Shown here: piece by piece, positions 1 through 5,529 of the stretch
How the letters are laid out: each line of letters opens with the position of its first letter
Numbering within the stretch: position 1 is the stretch's first letter
Notes under the pieces: model-generated
What the model was told of the DNA's origin: nothing
The model's input: only the letters and a program-made list of their open reading frames with translations
The model's database searches: none
Program-made: the position numbers and the translations under genes
Assembly: GCA_938082955.1 (NCBI GenBank)
Contig: CALKDE010000020.1
Location: 1 to 8,887 of the forward strand
From: an uncultured Pseudomonadales bacterium
GTDB lineage: Bacteria > Pseudomonadota > Gammaproteobacteria > Pseudomonadales > Pseudohongiellaceae
Direction of reading: 5' to 3'
DNA: 8,887 nucleotides

Positions 1-69
1 TGTAACCCAACTATGGGGGTGGTGCATTTCCATTTCGGAATCTTGATCAGCTAATGGTACGTAAGCCAT
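1..69 (-). CDS. ctaD: Cytochrome c oxidase subunit I, N-terminus only (partial)
   Basis: Only the first 23 codons lie in the window and the gene continues past base 1. The ATG (complement of 67-69) follows a textbook AGGAGGA Shine-Dalgarno at 74-80. The peptide begins MAYVPLADQ and contains HHPHSW near residues 16-21, resembling the short His-rich cytoplasmic lead-in (HHP..W) of proteobacterial heme-copper oxidase subunit I. It lies 88 bp downstream of coxB in the same direction, where subunit I is normally found. Subunit I would carry heme a, heme a3 and CuB in the inner membrane and reduce O2 to water. No catalytic residue is visible in this fragment, so the identity rests on the N-terminal resemblance and the gene order. 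Confidence 0.75.
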   Translation of the reverse strand, partial: MAYVPLADQDSEMEMHHPHSWVT

Positions 70-73
70 TAAA

Positions 74-80
74 TCCTCCT
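74..80 (-). promoter_or_regulatory. Ribosome binding site of ctaD
   Basis: AGGAGGA on the minus strand, 4 nt before the ATG. It is close to a perfect anti-16S match and is the main support for reading 1-69 as a gene start. A small dyad AGCCA-N4-TGGCT lies further upstream at 101-114 in the coxB-ctaD gap. It has no T-run and is too weak to call a terminator. Confidence 0.8.
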
Positions 81-157
81 AACTCTATAATCTTTGTATC
101 AGCCAGCTATGGCTAAAATTCGTTAACAATCTTATCTAATAAGTTTTTTGTAGCGAG

Positions 158-1513
158 TTATCTCAATGTATTGATATAAGCTGCTACGTCTTCAATTTCT
201 TCGAGCCCTGACATGGCAGTAGCCATACCAACCATCTGCTCGCCATAGTCATCGCTTGGGTGTAAGCCACGGATACCAGCTCTGAAATTGCTGATCTGCG
301 TAACGAAATACCAATCGCTCATGCCCGCAAGTTTTGGCGCATCTGTGTACCAAGTACCGTCACCGTTATCCAAGTGACAAGCCGCGCAGTTGCGATCATA
401 TATCTCGTAGCCATTGGCGACGTCACCAGTCACGGTTGGGGTGGCAGCTGTGTCAGGCATTGTGGCGATATAGGCAGCCATATTGCGAATGGCAGTATCG
501 TCTACGAGCATATTCGCCATCGCAGTCATTGCCTGGCCATTGGTATCGCCTTCACCACCGCGGACGCCTTCTTTGAAATACTTCAGCTGTCGTTCGATGT
601 ACCAAGGCGATTGTCCAGCCAGTTTCGGGCTATTCAGTGCTTGGTTACCCTCTCCCTGTGCTCCGTGGCAAGAAGCGCAGACTGCATACTCTGCTTGGCC
701 CGCGGCTGGGTTAGCAGCGGCAACCGTTTGGGTTTCCGCGAATGTAGGCTGCGCATCAAGCCAAACATCGTATTCGGCTTGAGTTTCTACAACTACTGCG
801 CCGCGCATGGCGAAGTGACCGATGCCACAAAGCTCTTCACACATGATGTCGTAACGGCCCGCCTTATTTGGTTCGAACCATATGTATGAAATAAGGCCAG
901 GAACCAGGTCCATCTTCACGCGAAACTGAGGAACCGTGTAGTTATGTAAGGTGTCATTGGAGCGAAGCAATGCTTTAACTGGCTTGTCCAAAGGTAGGTG
1001 CATCTCAGGAGCAGTAACGATTACGTCGTCCTGACCGTTCGGGTCTTCAACATTGACACCAAAGGGGTTGGTCTGGGTAACCATCTGGGTGTCTGCTGTT
1101 CCCATGATACCGTCGGCACCAGGATAGCGGAACGCCCACTGCCATTGCTGGCCCATGGCTTCGAATTCGGTAGCATCGTCCGGTGGAGTGACGATGCTGG
1201 CCCACACAAATAAGCCCGGTGCGAGCATCGCGACAACGCCGACAGTCGTGACTGCCGAAAGCCAGACTTCCAATTTATGGTTTTCAGGCTCATAAACGGC
1301 CTTATGGCCGGGTTTTTGCCGAAACTTGTACACGCAGTAGGCTAGGAATAGATTTAATAAGACAAATACTACTCCGGTAACCCAAAACGTGATGTTGATA
1401 GTAAAATCGATTAATCCCCAATCGGCTGCAATATCTGTGAACCACCAAGGGCTGGCAAAATGGAAAATTACTGATCCAATTACCAACAAAAAAATAACGA
1501 CCGCTAAAGCCAT
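158..1513 (-). CDS. coxB: Cytochrome c oxidase subunit II with two fused cytochrome c domains
   Basis: The 451-residue subunit II (CtaC) takes electrons from cytochrome c and passes them through CuA to subunit I. Hydrophobic segments are seen at about 2-20, 39-63 and 84-108. A cupredoxin CuA domain follows, with ligands His190 (in LHNYTVP), Cys225, Glu227, Cys229, His233 and Met236 (CEELCGIGHFAM). Two class I cytochrome c domains come next: CASCH at 279-283 and CAACH at 376-380, with likely distal Met at 329 or 332 and at 427 or 430. The c domains resemble each other and diheme c4-type proteins. Plain subunit II is roughly 250-300 residues, so the extra length is the diheme tail. An insert around 131-165 (PGADGIMGTADT) before the CuA strands resembles alternative CoxMNOP-type subunits. 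The ATG at 1513 is supported by an SD at 1521-1530. The gene heads an operon with ctaD. Confidence 0.96.
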   Translation of the reverse strand: MALAVVIFLLVIGSVIFHFASPWWFTDIAADWGLIDFTINITFWVTGVVFVLLNLFLAYCVYKFRQKPGHKAVYEPENHKLEVWLSAVTTVGVVAMLAPGLFVWASIVTPPDDATEFEAMGQQWQWAFRYPGADGIMGTADTQMVTQTNPFGVNVEDPNGQDDVIVTAPEMHLPLDKPVKALLRSNDTLHNYTVPQFRVKMDLVPGLISYIWFEPNKAGRYDIMCEELCGIGHFAMRGAVVVETQAEYDVWLDAQPTFAETQTVAAANPAAGQAEYAVCASCHGAQGEGNQALNSPKLAGQSPWYIERQLKYFKEGVRGGEGDTNGQAMTAMANMLVDDTAIRNMAAYIATMPDTAATPTVTGDVANGYEIYDRNCAACHLDNGDGTWYTDAPKLAGMSDWYFVTQISNFRAGIRGLHPSDDYGEQMVGMATAMSGLEEIEDVAAYINTLR

Positions 1514-1520
1514 AAACCCG

Positions 1521-1530
1521 CCTTCCTTCT
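1521..1530 (-). promoter_or_regulatory. Ribosome binding site of coxB
   Basis: The minus strand reads AGAAGGAAGG, then 7 nt to the ATG at 1511-1513. This purine-rich site fixes the coxB start. Confidence 0.7.
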
Positions 1531-1548
1531 AAAAAATTACGAACGTAT

Positions 1549-1588
1549 CCCTAGTGTCGTGGAGACAAAATATCGCCAAGCACTAGGG
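1549..1588. repeat. 8-bp perfect inverted repeat upstream of coxB
   Basis: CCCTAGTG at 1549-1556 and its exact reverse complement CACTAGGG at 1581-1588 are separated by 24 bp, so the arm centres are 32 bp apart, about three helical turns. It lies 36-75 bp upstream of the coxB start codon, where an operator or activator site would be expected. I did not find convincing -35/-10 hexamers to place it against. The arms match no regulator site that I recognise. Confidence 0.5.
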
Positions 1589-1892
1589 GAAATAAGTTGT
1601 TATGTACATCGCGCCACAGAGAAACAAGAGTTGAAGCTCAATGCCATCACTTTGTCGGCAGGTCTTGACAATGATTGCCCCCATTGCTGTTCCCAATTCG
1701 AAGTTTTGACTCGCCGCTATCCTTGTAAATTATTATTATCCGATTGGGGAAGTTTCAGCCCTCTGAAAGCCTTGAAATTACCCAAGAATTCAAAGATTTT
1801 TCGCTCTCCTCACGCGCACCGGAATGCTATAGAATATTGGTATTCACTGCAAGTGATCTGCGGCCTAAAACCCCTAAAATATGCACGAAATC

Positions 1893-1967
1893 AAGCATTT
1901 TTGACACCTTCCTGTCAGTGTCAAATTTGCGACAGGGATTTGTACAAATTTTGCTAGAAAAATGCTT
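1893..1967. repeat. Cluster of nested inverted repeats and a palindrome
   Basis: Four perfect dyads occur in 75 bp. The outer arms are AAGCATTTTT (1893-1902) and AAAAATGCTT (1958-1967), 10 bp each. TTTGACAC (1900-1907) and GTGTCAAA (1918-1925) are 8 bp each with a 10-bp spacer. CCTGTC (1911-1916) and GACAGG (1931-1936) are 6 bp each. ATTTGTACAAAT (1938-1949) is an uninterrupted 12-bp palindrome. CAAATTT is also repeated directly at 1922-1928 and 1945-1951. The outer stem could enclose two inner hairpins if transcribed; as DNA, the TGTC/GACA half-sites could be operators. It lies about 150 bp upstream of cyoE and 380 bp upstream of coxB. Function is unknown. Confidence 0.6.
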
Positions 1968-2069
1968 AAAACAAGCTGCTAGTTCGAGGTAATGATCTTG
2001 AGATTCAAAGCCAAATATGATTGAATGCCCGCGCTTCGAAAGCACGACACAAAGACGCGGCTCAGTATC

Positions 2070-2078
2070 TGTTATAGT
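2070..2078 (+). promoter_or_regulatory. Candidate extended -10 promoter element for cyoE-sco
   Basis: TGTTATAGT fits an extended -10 (TGn followed by TATAGT). It would place transcription start near 2085, about 35 nt before the cyoE GTG. The -35 position (around 2050-2055, CAAAGA) is poor, as is common for extended -10 promoters. The call rests on motif and position only. Confidence 0.4.
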
Positions 2079-2119
2079 CCGCTCAAGAAACCCATTCTAT
2101 TTAGCGTAAAAGTTGACCC

Positions 2120-3007
2120 GTGAACGAAATAGCTTCAAACATTAGTAGTAGCAGCTGGCGTGATTTCTACGAAATGTGCAAGCCGCGAGTTGTCATGTTA
2201 ATGATCCTGACTTCTCTGGTCGGCATGTTCCTCGCCGTTCCGGGCATGGTCCCTGTAGATATACTTATTCTGGGCAACCTAGGAATTGCCTTGGTTGCCG
2301 GTTCGGGCGCGGTCGTCAACCACCTGATCGACCGAAAAATTGACATAATCATGAAGCGCACCCACAACCGACCGGTTGCGCAGGGTCGCGTAGAGCCCAA
2401 ACAAGCAGCATTATTCGCGCTTGTTATCGGGGTTGCAGGAATGGCGATACTGCTTTTGTGGGTTAACCCTCTGAGTGCCTGGCTAACGTTGGCATCATTT
2501 GTCGGCTATGCCTTCATCTACACGGGTTATCTGAAGCATGCCACGCCGCAGAACATTGTTATTGGCGGGCTTTCCGGTGCTATGCCACCACTACTGGGAT
2601 GGGCTGCTGTAACGGGTACTATTGACGGCGGCGCGCTAATTTTGGTCTTAATCATATTCGCTTGGACCCCCCCACACTTCTGGGCTTTGGCTATCCATCG
2701 TAAGGATGAATATGCGAAGTCGGGCGTGCCTATGCTGCCAGTTACTCACGGCGAACACGTAACCAAGATTCACATCATCGCCTACACCCTAATGTTGGTG
2801 GTCGTAAGCGTCTTTCCCTTCTTCTCCGGAATGAGCGGTTTGCTCTATCTCGTCTCGGCGCTTGCGCTGGGCGCTGGCTTCCTCGGCTGGTCTGGTTTGC
2901 TCATGTTCAAGCCAAAACCAAGCACAGCAATGGATACTTTCCGTTATTCGATCCTCTACTTGGCATTGCTTTTCATCGCCTTGGTCGTGGATCACTATCT
3001 AATTTAG
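2120..3007 (+). CDS. cyoE: Protoheme IX farnesyltransferase (heme O synthase)
   Basis: This inner-membrane UbiA-superfamily prenyltransferase transfers farnesyl to protoheme to make heme O, the precursor of heme A for the cytochrome oxidase encoded next door. The 295-residue length is typical of CyoE/CtaB. The catalytic Asp-rich motif N67-x3-D71-x3-D75-x2-M78-x-R80-T81 is complete. The conserved KPR near 21-23, the YTGYLKHATPQN segment at 134-145 and WTPPHFWALAI at 182-192 are present. Hydrophobic segments span the protein, consistent with about nine helices. The start is GTG with no good Shine-Dalgarno; the next in-frame ATG (residue 19) would cut into the conserved CKPRVV segment, so GTG is preferred. 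sco follows after 11 bp, so the two are probably cotranscribed. The heme A synthase gene (ctaA) is not in the window. Confidence 0.96.
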   Translation: MNEIASNISSSSWRDFYEMCKPRVVMLMILTSLVGMFLAVPGMVPVDILILGNLGIALVAGSGAVVNHLIDRKIDIIMKRTHNRPVAQGRVEPKQAALFALVIGVAGMAILLLWVNPLSAWLTLASFVGYAFIYTGYLKHATPQNIVIGGLSGAMPPLLGWAAVTGTIDGGALILVLIIFAWTPPHFWALAIHRKDEYAKSGVPMLPVTHGEHVTKIHIIAYTLMLVVVSVFPFFSGMSGLLYLVSALALGAGFLGWSGLLMFKPKPSTAMDTFRYSILYLALLFIALVVDHYLI

Positions 3008-3018
3008 TTCAGGCTCCG

Positions 3019-3711
3019 ATGCAACTCACTCAGAAAAGAAAGACTGTATTTATCGCCTTTCTAGCCTTCGATGTTCTTGTCGTTATGGCTGTGATTGCAC
3101 TTTTTCAGATACGCGGTGAGCGAGACAGCCAAGCTGCGTTACGTGAGATAGGCGTCACCATCTACCCGCAAGCTAGAACACTGAGTGAATTTCGCCTGCT
3201 CGACCAGCAGGGTGAATTTTTCACCAAAGTCGACTTTCAGGGGAGCTGGAATCTTGTTTTCTTTGGCTTCACGCACTGCCCAGATATCTGTCCTCTCACT
3301 ATGGCCGAGTTGGCTCAGTTTTATGCGGGCTTGGATTTTAACCAAGATGTAAAACCGCGTGTATTACTGGTAACAGTAGATCCCGAGCAAGACAATCCTG
3401 CGTCGATGGCAGCCTATTTGGCGAACTATAACGAAGAGTTTATTGGCCTCAGTGGAGATCCCGAACAGATCTCACAGCTGGCGGCGCAGTTGTATGTTGG
3501 CTACGGGGACGCCGTTGAATCTGCCGCAGCTACAGGATCGCATGAGCATGATGGCCGACCTGCTGAAGATGATGCGGCTCAGGGCAACTATTTGATTGAA
3601 CACAGCGCCCACATCGCTGTAATAAATCCGCAGGGTGACTACTACGCAGTGATGCGAGCCCCGCATCGCGACCAAGATCTGATAAAGGCTTTTCGCGAAC
3701 TAGTTAAGTAA
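3019..3711 (+). CDS. SCO1/SenC family copper chaperone for cytochrome oxidase assembly
   Basis: A membrane-anchored thioredoxin-fold protein of 230 residues. One N-terminal membrane segment (about 9-29) after a basic start would hold it in the inner membrane with the domain in the periplasm. The copper/redox motif is C87-x3-C91 in FGFTHCPDICPLTM, and the third ligand is H195 in EHSAHIAVINPQG. Sco proteins deliver or reduce for CuA in subunit II, which fits the nearby coxB. Between the core strands and H195 is an acidic/His insert at about 174-187 (SHEHDG..AEDD), probably a surface loop. The ATG lies 5 nt after a weak AGG at 3011-3013. The stop lies 6 bp from the convergent znuB stop. Several paralogues carry the names sco or senC, so I give no symbol. 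Confidence 0.93.
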   Translation: MQLTQKRKTVFIAFLAFDVLVVMAVIALFQIRGERDSQAALREIGVTIYPQARTLSEFRLLDQQGEFFTKVDFQGSWNLVFFGFTHCPDICPLTMAELAQFYAGLDFNQDVKPRVLLVTVDPEQDNPASMAAYLANYNEEFIGLSGDPEQISQLAAQLYVGYGDAVESAAATGSHEHDGRPAEDDAAQGNYLIEHSAHIAVINPQGDYYAVMRAPHRDQDLIKAFRELVK

Positions 3712-3720
3712 AAACACTTA
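3705..3720. terminator. Weak hairpin across the convergent sco / znuB stops
   Basis: TAAGT (3705-3709), a 6-nt loop AAAAAC and ACTTA (3716-3720) form a 5-bp AT-rich stem that includes both stop codons. There is no clear U-tract on either strand. It is the only candidate for separating the two convergent transcripts and is probably too weak to be an efficient intrinsic terminator. Confidence 0.2.
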
Positions 3721-4542
3721 GTTTCTAGTCTTTAGAACGTTCGGATAAAAATAAAATACAAGAAAAATTAGTGTAGCCACTACCACGATAGACGGCCCTA
3801 CCGGCACATCGAAATAGAATGCCGAAACCAAGCCTAGTACTACAGAAATACAACCTATAATACTCGCCCTTACTGCCATTTGCTCGGGTGTAGTCGCCAT
3901 CGATCGCGCGGCCGCAGGAGGAATTATCAACAGCGATGTTATCAATAACACGCCGACAATTTTCATCGATACCGCGATGGTTAATGCGATCAACAAAACT
4001 AGAATTAGATTCAGGCGATTGACATTTTTACCTTCAATTTCAGCTATTTCTGCGTGAACTGTAATTGATACGAAATCATTCCAAAATACAGAAAGCACGA
4101 TAGCAACGACAGACACTACGACTAAAACCCAGATCAAATCAGCGCTGCCAATAGTGAGTAAGGCGCCAAATAAATAGGCCTCAAGATCGACCCTAACCGA
4201 GTCGGCTAATGCCAATACTACGACGCCAAGGGCGAGGCTACTATGGGCCAAAATACCAAGTAATGTATCAGTAGAAATAGAGGGTCTACGGTCTAGCAAG
4301 GTAAGCAAGAAGGCGAAAAGTAGACAGCTAACTATGATGCTTAGCTGTGGGTTGCTATCAGTGAGCAAGCCCAGGGCTATTCCAAGCAAAGCTGAGTGCG
4401 CGAGCGTATCACCAAAATAAGACATACGGCGCCATACGATGAATGAACCTAGCGGCCCTGCCACAAATGCAAGAGAAATGCCCGCAGCAAGCGCATAGAG
4501 AACAAAATCCATAGTAAAGAAAAGCACCATCGAATCAATCAT
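3718..4542 (-). CDS. znuB: Zinc ABC transporter, membrane permease
   Basis: The 274-residue protein belongs to the ABC-3 metal permease family and forms the zinc channel through the inner membrane with ZnuC. It is hydrophobic almost throughout, with about eight segments. Family signatures are visible: MSYFGDTLAHSALLGIALG at 40-58 (the D-x-L-A-H helix) and KIVGVLLITSLLIIPPAAAR at 194-213. The ATG overlaps the last 8 bases of znuC (ATGATTGA) and has its own AAGGAG site at 4550-4555, 7 nt upstream, so translation is probably coupled to znuC. Mn/Fe members of the family (MntB, SitD types) look alike; zinc is preferred because of the adjacent ZnuA and the His-rich tail of ZnuC. Confidence 0.93.
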   Translation of the reverse strand: MIDSMVLFFTMDFVLYALAAGISLAFVAGPLGSFIVWRRMSYFGDTLAHSALLGIALGLLTDSNPQLSIIVSCLLFAFLLTLLDRRPSISTDTLLGILAHSSLALGVVVLALADSVRVDLEAYLFGALLTIGSADLIWVLVVVSVVAIVLSVFWNDFVSITVHAEIAEIEGKNVNRLNLILVLLIALTIAVSMKIVGVLLITSLLIIPPAAARSMATTPEQMAVRASIIGCISVVLGLVSAFYFDVPVGPSIVVVATLIFLVFYFYPNVLKTRN

Positions 4543-5341
4543 TCAGATGCTCCTTCACGCTGCCACCAAGCTCATGATCATGATCGTGATGGTGGGTATA
4601 CACGGCAAGGTTTTGAGAGGCATTGGCGCCGAATAAGTTTAGATAGGCTGGGTCATTGGTAACGTGTTCGGGCTTACCGTGGCAGCAAATATGATGATTG
4701 AGACAGATGACCTCGTCGGTCGAAGACATGACCAGATGGAGGTCATGAGAAATCATTAGCACACCACAGCGATGCCTATCACTAATCTCGCTAATGAGTT
4801 GATAGAGTTCTGCCTGCCCTGCCAGATCAACGCCCTGTGCAGGCTCATCGAGAATAAGCAGCTCAGGTTTGCGCAGCAGAGCGCGCGCGAGGAGCACCCG
4901 TTGTAGTTCTCCCCCGGATATGGCCGTTAGCTGTCGGCCTTCGAGATGGCTTATTTTTAAGTCTTCCAAGGTGCTGGACAGTAAGGCCTTATCTTGTCGA
5001 TTTGCTAGCTGAAGAAATCGGTTAACAGTTAGTGGCAGCGTGGGCTCTACATGGACTCGCTGCGGCATATAGCCGATTCGCAAGGCGGGCCGGTGATAGA
5101 TAGAGCCGGAGTCAGGCTGGAGTAGTCCCAGGGCAATACGGACAAGAGTAGTCTTGCCGGCCCCGTTTGGACCGATCAGGGTGACTATCTGGCCTTCCTC
5201 TATGGTGAGGCTTATGTTTTCGAGGATCTTTTTCTCAGCAAAATTTTTGTTAATCGATTTTGCCGCAAGCAGGACACCACAGGCATTAGTGCCGGTGGAA
5301 GAATGAGAGGCTGGATTACTACTAGTATCGGGGATATCCAT
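4535..5341 (-). CDS. znuC: Zinc ABC transporter, ATP-binding protein
   Basis: The 268-residue cytoplasmic ATPase drives zinc import through ZnuB. All ABC motifs are in order: Walker A GPNGAGKTT at 57-65, Q-loop Gln94, signature ISGGE at 141-145, Walker B LLILDEP at 161-167 and switch His199 in MISHD. The C-terminus carries the ZnuC-type His/Cys features: LNHHICCHGKPEHV at 214-227 and THHHDHDHELGG at 249-260. E. coli ZnuC also ends in a His-rich tail, which supports zinc over manganese. About 25 poorly conserved residues precede the ABC core (LLAAKSINKNF). The ATG at 5341 has only a weak GAG-type SD, and no in-frame ATG or GTG lies closer to the core, so the start is kept. It is first in the znuCB unit and diverges from znuA. 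Confidence 0.94.
   Translation of the reverse strand: MDIPDTSSNPASHSSTGTNACGVLLAAKSINKNFAEKKILENISLTIEEGQIVTLIGPNGAGKTTLVRIALGLLQPDSGSIYHRPALRIGYMPQRVHVEPTLPLTVNRFLQLANRQDKALLSSTLEDLKISHLEGRQLTAISGGELQRVLLARALLRKPELLILDEPAQGVDLAGQAELYQLISEISDRHRCGVLMISHDLHLVMSSTDEVICLNHHICCHGKPEHVTNDPAYLNLFGANASQNLAVYTHHHDHDHELGGSVKEHLND
4550..4555 (-). promoter_or_regulatory. Ribosome binding site of znuB inside the znuC end
   Basis: AAGGAG on the minus strand lies within the last znuC codons, 7 nt before the znuB ATG. It selects this start over the internal Met5 and Met11. Confidence 0.65.
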
Positions 5342-5366
5342 TCGAATTACTCGCTACAGCCTTTGC

Positions 5367-5383
5367 AATCTACACAATAGATT
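5367..5383. promoter_or_regulatory. 17-bp dyad in the znuC leader
   Basis: AATCTA (5367-5372), CACAA and TAGATT (5378-5383) form a perfect 6-5-6 inverted repeat centred 34 bp upstream of the znuC start. The size suits a dimeric repressor site, but it does not resemble a Zur box I know. Confidence 0.4.
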
Positions 5384-5448
5384 TTATGACTTTCTTACTT
5401 TTAGGTTTCTCGCCTTTACATTCTTACTCGCGTAGGACCAAGCGGGAC

Positions 5449-5467
5449 AATGAGTTATCATAGCATT
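5449..5467. promoter_or_regulatory. Candidate operator (possible Zur site) upstream of znuA
   Basis: AATG-N11-CATT spans 19 bp, the same outer bases and spacing as the enterobacterial Zur box (AATG TTATAATATAA CATT). Only about 4 of the 11 inner bases agree. It overlaps the TATCAT candidate -10 of znuA, a position that suits repression. The link to Zur is inference. Confidence 0.35.
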
Positions 5468-5490
5468 GATGTCAAAACTTTCCTTTGCCG

Positions 5491-5509
5491 CCGGAGGCTT
5501 TTGAGCCAC
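5491..5509 (+). other. Small leader hairpin that covers a GGAGG before znuA
   Basis: GGAGGCT (5493-5499), a TTTG loop and AGCCACC (5504-5510, approximate end) can pair as GGCT/AGCC plus GG/CC around an A-A mismatch. The GGAGG is 32 nt from the znuA ATG, too far to be its normal SD. It sits 3 nt before a TTG (5501) that opens a 15-codon frame ending near 5548, overlapping the znuA start. Whether any of this is used is unknown. Confidence 0.3.
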
Positions 5510-5529
5510 CTCTGCTTGATAAATTCCCA

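Larger units (their letters stand above)
1514..2119. other. Divergent coxB / cyoE intergenic region, 606 bp, no supported gene
   Basis: This is the only stretch over 300 bp without a convincing gene. It must hold the promoters for the leftward cox operon and for rightward cyoE-sco. A 132-codon open frame (GTG at 1559, end 1957) exists on the plus strand, but it has no Shine-Dalgarno, starts inside a dyad near the coxB promoter area, and has a composition unlike its neighbours, so I do not call it. The notable content is inverted repeats: CCCTAGTG/CACTAGGG at 1549-1588, a nested cluster at 1893-1967, and ATTCAA/TTGAAT at 2003-2026. The region is also more AT-rich than the genes around it from about 1780 to 2030. 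Confidence 0.8.
5342..5529. promoter_or_regulatory. Divergent znuC / znuA control region
   Basis: This 188-bp gap between divergent zinc-uptake genes is the expected place for Zur repression sites. I see no match to the canonical GTTATA-N-TATAAC Zur core. Two dyads are present: AATCTA-N5-TAGATT at 5367-5383 and AATG-N11-CATT at 5449-5467. A TATCAT hexamer at 5456-5461, usable as a -10 for znuA, falls inside the second. No zur gene lies in the window. Confidence 0.6.

Noticed and set aside
101..114. AGCCA-N4-TGGCT as a terminator between coxB and ctaD
   Set aside because: The stem is only 5 bp, no U-tract follows on the minus strand, and the two genes are expected to be cotranscribed.
374..889. 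171-codon frame antisense to coxB
   Set aside because: The opposite strand encodes well-conserved heme and CuA motifs; this frame is a shadow of that codon pattern.
1768..1805. TTGAA-N12-TTCAA followed by ATTTTT as an intrinsic terminator
   Set aside because: The 5-bp AT-rich stem with a large loop is too weak, and no gene on that strand ends just before it.
1911..1936. CCTGTC...GACAGG as a LexA (SOS) box
   Set aside because: The gap between CTGT and ACAG is far longer than the 8 bp of the gammaproteobacterial LexA site.
1559..1957. 132-codon open frame on the plus strand (GTG start, two Cys-rich patches CPHCC and CQCQIC)
   Set aside because: No Shine-Dalgarno, starts within the coxB upstream dyad, ends inside the repeat cluster, no recognisable domain, and composition unlike the real genes. 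The Cys pattern alone is not enough.
5485..5529. N-terminal extension of znuA from TTG 5485
   Set aside because: It would put 15 Pro-rich and acidic residues before a good signal peptide; the ATG at 5530 gives a normal exported protein.
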